A stretch of DNA of 64,000 bases from Microbacterium sp. XT11 (GCF_001513675.1 NZ_CP013859.1:3411081-3475080); one strand, 5' to 3'. Positions 48,856 to 57,184 are shown, counted from the stretch's first letter. Numbers and translations: made by a program. The notes: generated by a model from the letters alone, not told the origin.

Positions 48856-48893
48856 GACGGTCTCCGGGATGCCGCGGCATCCCGGAGACCGTC
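48856..48893 (+). terminator. perfect 18-bp hairpin between pstS and pstC
   Basis: GACGGTCTCCGGGATGCC, a 2-nt centre, and its exact complement, starting 7 nt after the pstS stop. There is no T tract. It may partly end or protect the pstS transcript so that the binding protein is made in excess of PstCAB, a common arrangement for solute-binding genes. Confidence 0.6.
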
Positions 48894-48938
48894 TGCACGC
48901 TTTCCACACCCGAAGCCACCGAGCAGGAAGCAGCTCCC

Positions 48939-49889
48939 ATGACAGCCACGACAGCGGAGGCCATGCCGCCCATCGTCGCGAAGAAGCGCGCCGGCGACAT
49001 CTGGTTCTCCGGCACGGCGGTCGCCGCCGGCTCCATGATCATGATCACGCTCGCCGCGGTCGCGATCTTCCTCATCGTGCAGTCCTTCCCGGCTTTCACC
49101 GCATCGCCCGACGACGCCTCGCTCCTGCAGTCGAACTTCTGGGAGTATGTCGGCCCGCTGCTGTTCGGCACCCTGTGGGCGGCGCTCCTCGCTCTGCTCA
49201 TCGCCGTTCCGCTCTCGCTCGGCGTCGCCCTCTTCATCACCCACTACGCACCGCGCCGCCTCGCGCAGACCATCGGCTACATCGTCGACCTGCTGGCCGC
49301 GGTGCCTTCTGTCGTCTTCGGCCTCTGGGGCATCTTCGTGCTCGCCCCGGCTGTGCAGCCCGCGTACGCCTGGCTCAACGAGCACGTCGGCTGGATCCCG
49401 TTCTTCGGCGGCGTCGTCTCCCCCACGGGGCGCACGATCCTCACGGCCGCGATCGTGCTCGCCGTCATGGTGGTGCCGATCATCACCGCGATCTGCCGCG
49501 AGATCTTCCTGCAGACGCCGCGGCTGCACGAAGAGGCTGCGCTCGCGCTCGGCGCCACACGCTGGGAGATGATCCGCATGGCCGTGCTCCCCTTCGGCCG
49601 CTCGGGCATCGTCTCGGGCTCCATGCTCGGACTCGGCCGCGCTCTCGGCGAGACCATGGCCGTGGCCATGGTGCTCTCGGTGAGCAAGGCCGTCACGATC
49701 GAACTGCTCACCTCGACGAACCCCTCGACGATCGCCGCGAACATCGCGCTGACGTTCGCCGAGGCCTACAAGACCAACATCAACGTCCTCATCGCGACCG
49801 GTCTCATCCTCTTCCTCGTGACGTTCGCGGTCAACGCCGTCGCGCGGTGGTTCGTGAACCGCCGCAAGGACTTCTCGGGAGCGAACTGA
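48939..49889 (+). CDS. pstC: phosphate ABC permease PstC
   Basis: 316-aa inner-membrane subunit with six TM helices. The EAA coupling loop is EEAALALGATRWEMIRMAVLP, and the second conserved region is GSMLGLGRALGETMAVAMVL. The cytoplasmic N terminus is short. It heterodimerises with PstA and is driven by PstB. It ends 1 nt before pstA, so translation is coupled. Confidence 0.95.
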   Translation: MTATTAEAMPPIVAKKRAGDIWFSGTAVAAGSMIMITLAAVAIFLIVQSFPAFTASPDDASLLQSNFWEYVGPLLFGTLWAALLALLIAVPLSLGVALFITHYAPRRLAQTIGYIVDLLAAVPSVVFGLWGIFVLAPAVQPAYAWLNEHVGWIPFFGGVVSPTGRTILTAAIVLAVMVVPIITAICREIFLQTPRLHEEAALALGATRWEMIRMAVLPFGRSGIVSGSMLGLGRALGETMAVAMVLSVSKAVTIELLTSTNPSTIAANIALTFAEAYKTNINVLIATGLILFLVTFAVNAVARWFVNRRKDFSGAN

Positions 49890-49890
49890 C

Positions 49891-50991
49891 ATGACCGTGA
49901 TCGCCCCTCAGTCCCCGCGGGTCGCCGTGCAGACCTCGCGTGCCACGCTGTCGTCCGGCCACCTGCCTCGCTGGGCCCCGTGGGCTCTGCTCGGCATCGC
50001 ACTGCTCGTCGGCGCCGCTCCGTTCGCGATGACCGCGGTGGCGTCCGGTTCGGAGTTCAACATCGCCGGCTCGCTCATCGTCGGCGCCCTCCTCTACCTC
50101 GTCATCGTCTACGTCACCTCGCGCATCGTCGAGGGGTCGCGCAAGGCCCTCGACCGCTTCGTCACCGGCATCGTCACCACCGCGTTCCTCATCGCGATGG
50201 TGCCGCTGGTGTCCGTGGGCTGGACGGTGGTCGCGAACGGCATCGCCCGTCTCGATCCGATGTTCTTCAACTCCTCGATGCGCGGGGTGCTCGGCGAGGG
50301 CGGCGGCGCCCTGCACGCGATCATGGGCACCCTCCTCGTCACGCTCGCGGCGACGCTCATCTCGGTGCCCATCGGCCTGATGACGGCCATCTACCTCGTC
50401 GAGTACGGACGGGGAACGCGCATGTCGCGCATCATCACGTTCCTCGTCGACGTCATGACCGGCATCCCGTCGATCGTCGCGGGACTGTTCGCCTACGCGG
50501 TCTTCGCGCTGATCTTCGGCCCCGGCGTGCGCATGGGCATCATGGGGTCCGTCGCCCTCTCCGTGCTGATGATCCCCGTCGTCGTCCGCTCCACCGAGGA
50601 GATGCTGCGGCTGGTGCCGAACGACCTCCGGGAGGCGTCGTACGCGCTCGGAGTGCCGAAGTGGCTCACCATCGTCAAAGTCGTGCTGCCAACGTCGATC
50701 GCCGGCATCACCACCGGCGTGATGCTCGCCATCTCGCGCGTGATCGGCGAGACCGCGCCGCTGCTGCTCACCGCAGGCTTCACCGACGCGATGAACTACA
50801 ACCTCTTCAGCGGCCGCATGCAGACCCTGCCGGTCTTCATCTACTCGCAGTACGCCTACCAGGGCATCCCCGCCGAGGCGTACGTCGACCGCGCCTGGGC
50901 CGCCGCCCTCACCCTCATCGTCATCGTCATGGTGCTGAACCTGGTCGCGCGCATCGTCGCGAAGGTGTTCGCGCCCCAGACCGGCCGCTGA
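49891..50991 (+). CDS. pstA: phosphate ABC permease PstA
   Basis: 366 aa, longer at the N terminus than E. coli PstA, with two extra hydrophobic segments ([23 protein letters not shown] and [17 protein letters not shown]) before the six-helix permease core. The EAA loop is [38 protein letters not shown] is the conserved helix. It is part of PstCAB, with pstB 29 nt downstream. Confidence 0.95.
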   Translation: MTVIAPQSPRVAVQTSRATLSSGHLPRWAPWALLGIALLVGAAPFAMTAVASGSEFNIAGSLIVGALLYLVIVYVTSRIVEGSRKALDRFVTGIVTTAFLIAMVPLVSVGWTVVANGIARLDPMFFNSSMRGVLGEGGGALHAIMGTLLVTLAATLISVPIGLMTAIYLVEYGRGTRMSRIITFLVDVMTGIPSIVAGLFAYAVFALIFGPGVRMGIMGSVALSVLMIPVVVRSTEEMLRLVPNDLREASYALGVPKWLTIVKVVLPTSIAGITTGVMLAISRVIGETAPLLLTAGFTDAMNYNLFSGRMQTLPVFIYSQYAYQGIPAEAYVDRAWAAALTLIVIVMVLNLVARIVAKVFAPQTGR

Positions 50992-51020
50992 GCACCCAGC
51001 CCCTCAGAATAGGAATCCAC

Positions 51021-51800
51021 GTGTCCAAGAGCATCGAAGTCAACGACCTCAACGTCTACTACGGCGACTTCCTCGCCGTCGAGGGTGTCTCGCTCGACAT
51101 CGAGCCGCGCAGCGTCACCGCATTCATCGGCCCGTCGGGCTGCGGCAAGTCGACCTTCCTCCGCACGCTGAACCGCATGCACGAGGTGATCCCCGGCGCC
51201 CGCGTCGAGGGCCAGGTGCTGCTCGACGGCGACGACCTCTACGGGCCGACCGTCGACCCCGTGACCGTGCGCCGCCAGGTCGGCATGGTGTTCCAGCGTC
51301 CGAACCCCTTCCCGACCATGTCGATCCGTGAGAACGTGCTCGCCGGCGTGCGCCTGAACAACAAGCGCATCGCGAAGTCCGACGCCGACGCGCTCGTGGA
51401 GAAGTCCCTGCGGGGCGCGAACCTGTGGAACGAGGTCAAGGACCGCCTCGACAAGCCCGGCTCCGGCCTCTCGGGCGGACAGCAGCAGCGACTGTGCATC
51501 GCACGCGCCATCGCCGTGTCGCCCGACGTGCTGCTCATGGACGAGCCGTGCTCGGCCCTCGACCCGATCTCGACCTACGCGATCGAGGAGCTGATCGGCG
51601 AACTCAAGCAGGAGTACACGATCGTCATCGTCACCCACAACATGCAGCAGGCGAGCCGCGTGTCGGACAAGACCGCGTTCTTCAACATCGCCGGCACCGG
51701 AAAGCCCGGCAAGCTCATCGAGTACGACGACACCACGACGATCTTCACCACCCCTTCGGTGCAGGCCACCGAGGATTACGTCTCCGGACGCTTCGGGTAG
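51021..51800 (+). CDS. pstB: phosphate ABC ATPase PstB
   Basis: 259 aa. Walker [10 protein letters not shown] (about 34-42), signature [14 protein letters not shown], Walker [13 protein letters not shown] and H-loop VTHNMQQA. It powers the PstCA channel. GTG 51021 has AGGAA upstream; it is the last gene of pstSCAB. A G-rich tandem repeat starts directly after the stop codon. Confidence 0.95.
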   Translation: MSKSIEVNDLNVYYGDFLAVEGVSLDIEPRSVTAFIGPSGCGKSTFLRTLNRMHEVIPGARVEGQVLLDGDDLYGPTVDPVTVRRQVGMVFQRPNPFPTMSIRENVLAGVRLNNKRIAKSDADALVEKSLRGANLWNEVKDRLDKPGSGLSGGQQQRLCIARAIAVSPDVLLMDEPCSALDPISTYAIEELIGELKQEYTIVIVTHNMQQASRVSDKTAFFNIAGTGKPGKLIEYDDTTTIFTTPSVQATEDYVSGRFG

Positions 51801-51838
51801 GCCGGGCGGGGCGGCCGGGCGGGGCGGCCGGCGGGGCG
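51801..51838 (+). repeat. G-rich 13-bp tandem repeat after pstB
   Basis: GCCGGGCGGGGCG occurs at 51801 and 51814, with a shortened third copy at 51827. The G runs satisfy a simple G-quadruplex pattern on the plus strand. The rest of 51839-52169 holds only palindrome A and no gene that I can support. Confidence 0.7.
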
Positions 51839-51857
51839 GCCCGGGCGCGCCGGCCCC

Positions 51858-51945
51858 GTGCGAAAAGTCGGAGTTTCGTCGCGACACGCCGACGCCGGAT
51901 GCCGCGTCGCGGCGTGTCGACGCGAGACTCCGACCTTTCGCGCAC
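51858..51945. repeat. 79-bp palindromic element, copy A
   Basis: Core 51862-51940. Outer arms are GTCGGAGT / ACTCCGAC, inner arms CGACACGCCG / CGGCGTGTCG, flanked by A- and T-runs and by GTGCG...CGCAC. Copy B at 53033 has the same length and orientation, with both arms kept. The two copies bracket the DUF559 gene. Confidence 0.85.
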
Positions 51946-52169
51946 GCGGACACCGGCCGCGCGCACACCTGGCACCCCGGGGTGCGCACGCGGACGGAGC
52001 CCGTGCGCTCGCGGCCGGACCCCGCGCGCGCCAGGACCGGTCCGGTTCGCGGCCGGCCGGCGAGCGACTCGTCCTGCACAAACGCGCGGGCGGGCGAGTT
52101 CTCCCCCGCAGCCGTGGTTGAGTGCCTGCACGAGCACGAACGGATGCGGCGACCCGCCAGACTCCTGGC

Positions 52170-53015
52170 ATGTCTTTCCGTTCCGCCGCCGTCGCCCTGA
52201 GCCACATGGGCGGCATGGCCAGGACCAGGGAGCTTCTCACGCTCGGTGTGACCGCGAGAGAACTGCGTCGCGCCGTGCGCGCGGGCGAGATCGTGCGACC
52301 GCGCCAGGGGCTGTACGCGTTGCCCGATACGGCACTCGATCACCTCCACGCAGCCGAGCACGGGGGCGTGCCGGCCGCGGCATCCGCTGCTCGTCTCCAC
52401 GGGCTCTGGGTGCTCGACGACGAGACCGTCCACGTGTGGATGGGGCCGGGAGGGCGGCGGTTGAGTGACTGTCGCTCCTGTTGCGTCCACTGGTCGGAGG
52501 GGACCGTATCCGCCGGTCGGTTGCCATCGGTGCCGCGAGCCCTGCTGCAGCTCGCGCAGTGCGCCGGCGAGGAGCCGTTCTTCGCGGCGCTCGAGTCCGC
52601 GCTACGCCAAGGTCTGATCGATGCCGCTGGACTCCGCTGGCTGCGCGACGCGCTCCCCCGCCGGTGGCAGTGGCTCGTGGACTTCGCGAGATCTGATGCG
52701 GACAGCGGGCTGGAGTCGCTGGTGCGGCTCCGGCTGCACCGCCGCGGCATCGCGGTTGCGACGCAGGTGGTCGTATGCGGCACAGGCAGAGTCGATCTGC
52801 TCATCGGCGACCGTCTGCTCATCGAGATCGACGGCAAGGAGAATCACGCCGGACCGATGCATCGCCACAAAGACCTGGTGCGCGACGCCATGTCGGCCAT
52901 CTGGGGCTACGAGACGCTCCGGTTCGACTTCGCGATGGTGATCCATGAGTGGGACCTCGTGGAAGACGCGATCATCGCGAAGATCACGGCAGGAGCGCAC
53001 CTGTGGCCGCGATGA
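52170..53015 (+). CDS. DUF559 nuclease-like protein with AbiEi-type N terminus
   Basis: About 281 aa. The N-terminal winged-helix-like domain (GGMARTRELLTLGVTARELRRAVRAGEIVRPRQGLYAL) matches AbiEi-type antitoxin/regulator domains. The C-terminal DUF559 domain (about 195-280) resembles Vsr/PD-(D/E)XK nucleases, with VDLLIGDRLLIEIDGKENH giving Asp, Glu and the DGxxxH tail. No AbiEii toxin is adjacent. The start is uncertain (ATG 52170, or ATG 52206). The gene is exactly framed by two copies of a palindromic repeat, so a mobile or repeat-associated role is possible. Confidence 0.75.
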   Translation: MSFRSAAVALSHMGGMARTRELLTLGVTARELRRAVRAGEIVRPRQGLYALPDTALDHLHAAEHGGVPAAASAARLHGLWVLDDETVHVWMGPGGRRLSDCRSCCVHWSEGTVSAGRLPSVPRALLQLAQCAGEEPFFAALESALRQGLIDAAGLRWLRDALPRRWQWLVDFARSDADSGLESLVRLRLHRRGIAVATQVVVCGTGRVDLLIGDRLLIEIDGKENHAGPMHRHKDLVRDAMSAIWGYETLRFDFAMVIHEWDLVEDAIIAKITAGAHLWPR

Positions 53016-53032
53016 CTCCTTCCCGGCGGAAC

Positions 53033-53111
53033 GAAAGGTCGGACTTCCCGCGCGACACGCCGGCGTCTGACGCCGTTCGCCGGCGTGTCGCTTCGAGACT
53101 CCGACGTTTGG
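53033..53111. repeat. 79-bp palindromic element, copy B
   Basis: Same length and direction as copy A, roughly three-quarters identical by eye. Inner arms CGACACGCCG / CGGCGTGTCG are unchanged; the left outer arm has GTCGGACT where copy A has GTCGGAGT. It lies 18 nt behind the DUF559 stop and could also act as its terminator. Confidence 0.85.
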
Positions 53112-53127
53112 TGCGCGTACCCCGAGC

Positions 53128-53251
53128 GAGGGAACCGCCCGCGAACGTGGCCCGCGCGAGGGAACCGCCCGCGAGGGAACCGCCCGCGAACGTGGCGCGC
53201 GCCACGGAATCACCCGCGAACGCGGCGCCCGCCCGAACGCGGCGCCCGCGC
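53128..53251. repeat. 30-bp tandem repeat
   Basis: A unit starting GAGGGAACCGCCCGCGAACG recurs at 53128, 53158 (half unit), 53173, 53203 (diverged) and 53233 (partial). It lies between palindrome B and the 3' end of the pabC-like gene, with no reading frame I can support. All units are contiguous with no spacers. Confidence 0.8.
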
Positions 53252-53264
53252 GAGGGCGCCGGCC

Positions 53265-54149
53265 CTAGTCTCGCGGCGAGAGCAGGTATCGGTTCAGGTC
53301 TGCGGTGAGCTCCGCGTCGACCGGCAGCGGCGTGCCGTCGATGGCCGTGATGGGAGCGGCGAGACGCACGCTCGACACCAGCCATGCGGCATCCGCCCGC
53401 GCCAGATCGGATGCCGGAATCGTCTCGTACCCTGCGTCGAAACCACGGCCGGAGAGGTGCTCATAGACGCTCAGCTGCGTCGTGCCGTGCAGGATGCCGC
53501 CGTTGGGCGCCGGGGTGACGAATCGCCCGTCCAGCCGGAGGATGAGCGACGCTGTCGGCGCTTCGAGCACGAAACCGTCGGTCGTGACGAACACGGCGTC
53601 GTCCGCGCCGCGGCGGTGGGCCTCTCGGATCGCCGCCATGTTCACGGCGTACGACAGCGTCTTGGCGCCCAGCAGGAGCCAGGGAGCGCGCTCGGCCGCG
53701 CCGAGGTCGTACCCCCGGTCGAGCGTGACGACGCTGACCCCGCGCGTCCGTGCTGCAGAGAAGTCGGCCGCCGGAGCGGTCGTCACCCACGCGGTCGGTG
53801 TAGGACCGTGCTCGACCCCACGGCTGAGGATCAGCTTGATGACAGCCTCTCCCTCGCCGCACAGCGCTGCCGCCGCCTGCACGGCCTGCCGCCACTGCTC
53901 CAGGTTGGGCTGCGGGAGGTCGCACAGTCGTGCCGAGTGGGCTAGCCGCTCCAGATGCGGCACGACCTCCTGCGCATGGCCGTCGATCACGCCGATGGAC
54001 TCGAACACGCCGTCGCCGCGCTGTGTGCTCAGCTCACCGACACTCAACGCCGGGGCGGTGGCGTCCACCTCGGTGAAGGTGTCGGCGAAGTCGTCGCGCG
54101 TCTCGTCGGCGGGCACGGGATCGATCATCAGAGCGGAGCGCCTGGTCAT
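53265..54149 (-). CDS. aminotransferase class IV (aminodeoxychorismate lyase-like)
   Basis: 294-aa PLP enzyme of fold type IV, closest to PabC (4-amino-4-deoxychorismate to p-aminobenzoate plus pyruvate, for folate). It has RGDGVFESIGVIDG, the Schiff-base lysine in LLLGAKTLSYAVNMAA, and TTDGFVLEAPTASLILRL. D-amino-acid or branched-chain transaminase functions cannot be excluded. TAGGCT (complement of 54156-54161) 6 nt before ATG makes it leaderless. Mycobacteria also keep a pabC-like gene near ygfZ/FABP/glnR. Confidence 0.82.
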   Translation of the reverse strand: MTRRSALMIDPVPADETRDDFADTFTEVDATAPALSVGELSTQRGDGVFESIGVIDGHAQEVVPHLERLAHSARLCDLPQPNLEQWRQAVQAAAALCGEGEAVIKLILSRGVEHGPTPTAWVTTAPAADFSAARTRGVSVVTLDRGYDLGAAERAPWLLLGAKTLSYAVNMAAIREAHRRGADDAVFVTTDGFVLEAPTASLILRLDGRFVTPAPNGGILHGTTQLSVYEHLSGRGFDAGYETIPASDLARADAAWLVSSVRLAAPITAIDGTPLPVDAELTADLNRYLLSPRD

Positions 54150-54204
54150 GAGTTGAGCCTAGACGCCGGGGAATAGCCAGGGCGGTATCGCGTTACACTG
54201 GAGT

Positions 54205-54284
54205 GGCCGGGCCGCATAACCCCGGGCTCCAACTTCTGCCGCTGCGAGCGGCCTTCCGCCGAGAGGCGTTCTTGCGGCCCGGTC
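54205..54284 (+). ncRNA. candidate structured RNA with three-way junction
   Basis: P1 pairs GGCCGGGCCGCA (54205-54216) with TGCGGCCCGGTC (54273-54284), 12 bp with one G-U. P2 is GCCGCT-GCG-AGCGGC (54238-54252). P3 is CGCC-GAGA-GGCG (54257-54268) with a GNRA loop. A -10-like TACACT (54194-54199) ends 5 nt before P1, so transcription should begin at its foot. No protein gene follows on this strand, so it would be a free RNA. It lacks the GGAAG/AGCAG core of SRP RNA. No class is recognised. Confidence 0.5.
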
Positions 54285-54365
54285 TTCTCGTACCCGGGCG
54301 TCCACGACGGTGCACAACGGCTCGGCGCACCGCTCCACCCCGCCGAACCCGGCAGCGCCCCGGAC

Positions 54366-54998
54366 TCAGGCCAGCGCATCCATGCGCCACAGCGCTGCGG
54401 CGGCTGTGAGGTCCTGCGCGTAGCTGCTGAGGCGCAGAGCACGGGTGGTGAGGTCGCTCGCGCGGGAGGGCTCCGTCGCCTCGTAATCGTCGGCGGTGTG
54501 CGTGGCGCCCGACGACTGCACGCGGCAGAACGCGGCGGCGCGGTCGAGGGCGACGGCGAAGTCTCCACGGAACGCTCCGCGCAGGATCGTGTCGATCAAG
54601 TCAACGATCTCGTCGGGATTCGCCGGCACCGGCGCACCTGCGATCAGCGCATCCGCCGAGCTCAATTCGACCCGTCCGCGCTCGTAGAGCAGCGCGGCCG
54701 TGTGGGGATCGGCATGGATGGCCAGCTGCAGCAGGTACAGCCGCCACAGCGCCCCCGGCAGCGTGCGCGACGGCGCCTTCGACCACAGCTCCGCGATCTC
54801 GTCGATGCCGTGCTCTGCCGTGTACGCCACAAGCCGGTCCGCGCTCACGCCGCTCTCGTCCGCGCGCACCCGAGTGAGCAGAGCGGATGCTGTGGCATGC
54901 GCGATGCGCGTCTCCTCGGCGGGGTCATGGCTGCCGACGATGTTGTCGAAGGCGCTGGTGGGACGACGCACGGGCCGATGATGATGCTGCTCGGGCAT
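54366..54998 (-). CDS. conserved actinobacterial protein of unknown function
   Basis: 210-aa mostly helical protein. A basic start (MPEQHHHRPVRRPTSAFDNIVG) is followed by helices such as TASALLTRVRADESGVSADRLVAYTAEHGIDEIAELWSKAP and ALWRLYLLQLAIHADPHTAALLYERGR. No catalytic motif or TM segment is visible. TACCCT (complement of 55005-55010) exactly 6 nt before ATG 54998 sets the start and predicts a leaderless mRNA. It is divergent from tRNA-Lys. Confidence 0.7.
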   Translation of the reverse strand: MPEQHHHRPVRRPTSAFDNIVGSHDPAEETRIAHATASALLTRVRADESGVSADRLVAYTAEHGIDEIAELWSKAPSRTLPGALWRLYLLQLAIHADPHTAALLYERGRVELSSADALIAGAPVPANPDEIVDLIDTILRGAFRGDFAVALDRAAAFCRVQSSGATHTADDYEATEPSRASDLTTRALRLSSYAQDLTAAAALWRMDALA

Positions 54999-55106
54999 CA
55001 CACCAGGGTACGCGCGTTCGGCCGAGGCGGATCGCTGCCGCCGGTTCATCCGCCGGCGATGCGATGTCATCTCCGCCCCTCCGTCGCGCCGTAGACTGGA
55101 AGGCAC

Positions 55107-55179
55107 GGGCCTCTAGCTCAGTTGGCAGAGCATCGGACTTTTAATCCGCGGGTCGTGGGTTCGAGCCCCACGGGGCCCA
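55107..55179 (+). tRNA. tRNA-Lys (anticodon TTT)
   Basis: Acceptor GGGCCTC/GGGGCCC, D loop AGTTGGCA, anticodon loop CTTTTAA giving TTT, T arm GTGGG-TTCGAGC-CCCAC, discriminator A. TAGACT at 55092-55097 is a good -10. CCA is not encoded. Confidence 0.95.
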
Positions 55180-55280
55180 CCGTATCGCGCTGTGCCGCGC
55201 GTCTTCTCGCATGAGCTCCGCCCCTCTCACGGCACGAGACGCCTCGCCGCAGCCCCTGGACTCCGGACCCGGATGTCGAG

Positions 55281-55328
55281 GACGGGTGGTGCCGACGTCC
55301 TCCGACGGCGTCGGCACCACGTCCCGTC
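55281..55328. terminator. hairpin between tRNA-Lys and the epimerase gene
   Basis: GTGGTGCCGACG (55286-55297) pairs with CGTCGGCACCAC (55309-55320), and GACGGG/CCCGTC extends it with a bulge. It could serve the tRNA or the minus-strand gene ending at 55338. The remaining 55180-55280 shows nothing. Confidence 0.5.
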
Positions 55329-55337
55329 GAGGTGCGA

Positions 55338-56234
55338 TCAATCGATGGTGTAGGCGCCCGCGAGGATGTCTTCGATGAGACCCGGCCCCACGGGTTCCCA
55401 GCCGAGACGCTCCCGAGTGAGCGCGCTCGAGCCGGTCATGGTCTGCCCGAAGAAGTGACCGACCACGCCGAAGTGCTCCGCCGCATCGTCCGGATCGATC
55501 GCGGTGACCGGCAGGCCGAGCGCTTCACCGAGTGCTTCCGCGATGCCCTTGGTGGCGATGGCCTGTTCGGCGACCGCGTGCAAGCGAGCGCCTGCGGGAG
55601 CGCCTTCGAGCCCGAGCCGGATGAGGCGCGCGGCATCGGTCACATGCACGGCCGACCACGCGGCCGAGCCGTCGCCGATGTATCCCGAGACCCCGGACCG
55701 ACGCGCTGCCGCAGCAAGCCAGTTCACGAACCCCCAGTCGCCCCGTCCGTGCACGCTCGGAGCGAACCGGACGGCGATCGAGCGGATGCCTCGAGGTACG
55801 GCGTCGAGCGCGAGGTTCTCCGTCCCTGCGCGGTCCGAGCGGGGCCCCACCGCCGGAGACGCGTCCGTTTCGAGCGCCGCACGGCCCTCGACGATGCCGG
55901 AGAGACCGTTGGCGATGACGAGGGGCTTCGCCGTGCCTGCCAGCGCGTCCAGCATGGCCTCCACGGCACCCAGTTGAACGCGGTCGTTGCCATCCGGATC
56001 GGCCCAATCATGCTTGTTCGCCAGGTGCACGACCGCGTCAGCCTCGCTCGCTCCGGCGTGGAATGTCTCCGGCCGGTCGAGATCGCCGCGCAACGCCGTT
56101 GCGCCCTTGGCGGTGAGCTTCGCCTCCGACCGCTCCGAGCGCACCAGCCCGAGAACCTCGTGGCCGTTCGCCAGCAGCTCATCCACGGTCGCCGAGCCGA
56201 TCCATCCTGTGGAACCTGTCACGAAGACGCGCAT
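55338..56234 (-). CDS. NAD-dependent epimerase/dehydratase family (extended SDR)
   Basis: 298 aa. Rossmann loop TGSTGWIGSATVDELL (residues 6-21), DLDRPETFHAGASEADAVVHLA and VRFAPSVHGRGDWGFVNWL are typical. The canonical YxxxK is replaced in the region RSDRAGTENLAL, so this is the atypical subgroup. The substrate is unknown. GGGAGG precedes ATG. It is divergent from a TetR gene with shared direct repeats at 56299, so it is the likely regulated target. Confidence 0.85.
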   Translation of the reverse strand: MRVFVTGSTGWIGSATVDELLANGHEVLGLVRSERSEAKLTAKGATALRGDLDRPETFHAGASEADAVVHLANKHDWADPDGNDRVQLGAVEAMLDALAGTAKPLVIANGLSGIVEGRAALETDASPAVGPRSDRAGTENLALDAVPRGIRSIAVRFAPSVHGRGDWGFVNWLAAAARRSGVSGYIGDGSAAWSAVHVTDAARLIRLGLEGAPAGARLHAVAEQAIATKGIAEALGEALGLPVTAIDPDDAAEHFGVVGHFFGQTMTGSSALTRERLGWEPVGPGLIEDILAGAYTID

Positions 56235-56298
56235 CGCACGTCCTCCCTTCTGCCCTCATGGGCACGGTGCCGGTCGAACCGGCAATTACGAGTCATGA

Positions 56299-56344
56299 TG
56301 TCCAGAAACAATATCAAATAAACGGTACATGGTGTCTAGAAATA
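56299..56344. promoter_or_regulatory. direct repeats, probable TetR operators
   Basis: TGTCCAGAAACA (56299-56310) and TGTCTAGAAATA (56333-56344) differ at two positions. They lie in an AT-rich patch between the epimerase and TetR genes, 34 nt apart start to start. Confidence 0.5.
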
Positions 56345-56391
56345 CGACGCGCATGGGATGATCGAGGCGGAGTCCGTCGGAGGGAGCTGAC

Positions 56392-56979
56392 ATGGTCGCG
56401 GAACACGGGAAGGTCGGTCGACCGCGAAGCGAGCAGGCCCGCGCCGCGATCCTGCATGCCGTCGACGATCTCGTGACCGAGCTCGGCTACGGTGCGGTCA
56501 CGCTCAAGGGCATCGCGGAACGGGCTGGCGTGTCGCGCCAGACCATTTACCGCTGGTGGTCGACCAAGGCCGAGATCCTCCTCGAAGCGAGTGCGATCGA
56601 CGCACGGCAGGAGCTCGACGTTGCCAGCCGGAACGATCCGGTCGACGACCTCGCCTGTTACCTCGACGCGCTGATCGCCTTCCTGACCACCTCCGATGCC
56701 GGCAGGGCGTATCGAGCGCTCGTCGGCGAGGCGCAGCACGATGCATCCGTGCGAGACCTCCTGCGCGGCACCGACCCGATCGGAGAAAGCGCTGCGGTCG
56801 TCATCGCACGCGCCATCCCCGACGCGGACGACTCCAGCCGTATGCCGCAGGCGACCGCTGCTCTGGTCGGCCCGATCTTCTTCTGGGTTCTCAGCGGGCG
56901 CAACCCTGACGACCTCGATTCCCGCCGTCTCGCGGCTGAGTTCATCCGCGCGGCGACGGCACCTGCGACCGGGTCGTAG
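56392..56979 (+). CDS. TetR/AcrR-family regulator
   Basis: 195 aa. HTH at about 15-60 (AILHAVDDLVTELGYGAVTLKGIAERAGVSRQTIYRWWSTKAE). The C-terminal ligand domain (about 75-190) is of the TetR_C type with FLTTSDAGRAYRALVGEAQHD. It is probably a repressor of the divergent SDR gene. A GGAGG site is 6 nt before the ATG at 56392. Confidence 0.9.
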   Translation: MVAEHGKVGRPRSEQARAAILHAVDDLVTELGYGAVTLKGIAERAGVSRQTIYRWWSTKAEILLEASAIDARQELDVASRNDPVDDLACYLDALIAFLTTSDAGRAYRALVGEAQHDASVRDLLRGTDPIGESAAVVIARAIPDADDSSRMPQATAALVGPIFFWVLSGRNPDDLDSRRLAAEFIRAATAPATGS

Positions 56980-57184
56980 TCCGCGAGAGCGCCTCCCCCG
57001 CGTCGGCCCGGGTGCTCCCCGCATCGGCCCGGGTGCTCGCCGAGACACATGTCGCACCGCCGCAGGGCATGTCACCCACAGCGGATGCCCCTACCAGGCC
57101 GCTCCCCATCCGACCACCCCCTTTCCTCGGAGCACCGCGACGCGCACCCTGGATGCATCCCAGACAACGACGAAAGGACGGATC

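Noticed and set aside
51858-53111. Insertion sequence
   Set aside because: No transposase is present and the ends are direct copies of palindromes, not terminal inverted repeats; recorded as a repeat-flanked cassette instead.
53128-53251. CRISPR array
   Set aside because: Units are directly contiguous, of unequal length and without spacers; no cas genes are near.
54205-54284. SRP (4.5S) RNA
   Set aside because: The GGAAG tetraloop region and AGCAG strand of the SRP core are absent, and the fold is a three-way junction rather than one long rod.
56980-57184. Small gene between TetR and DJ-1 genes
   Set aside because: Only short repeated CGTCGGCCCGGGTGCTC-like sequence; no frame with a start site fits.
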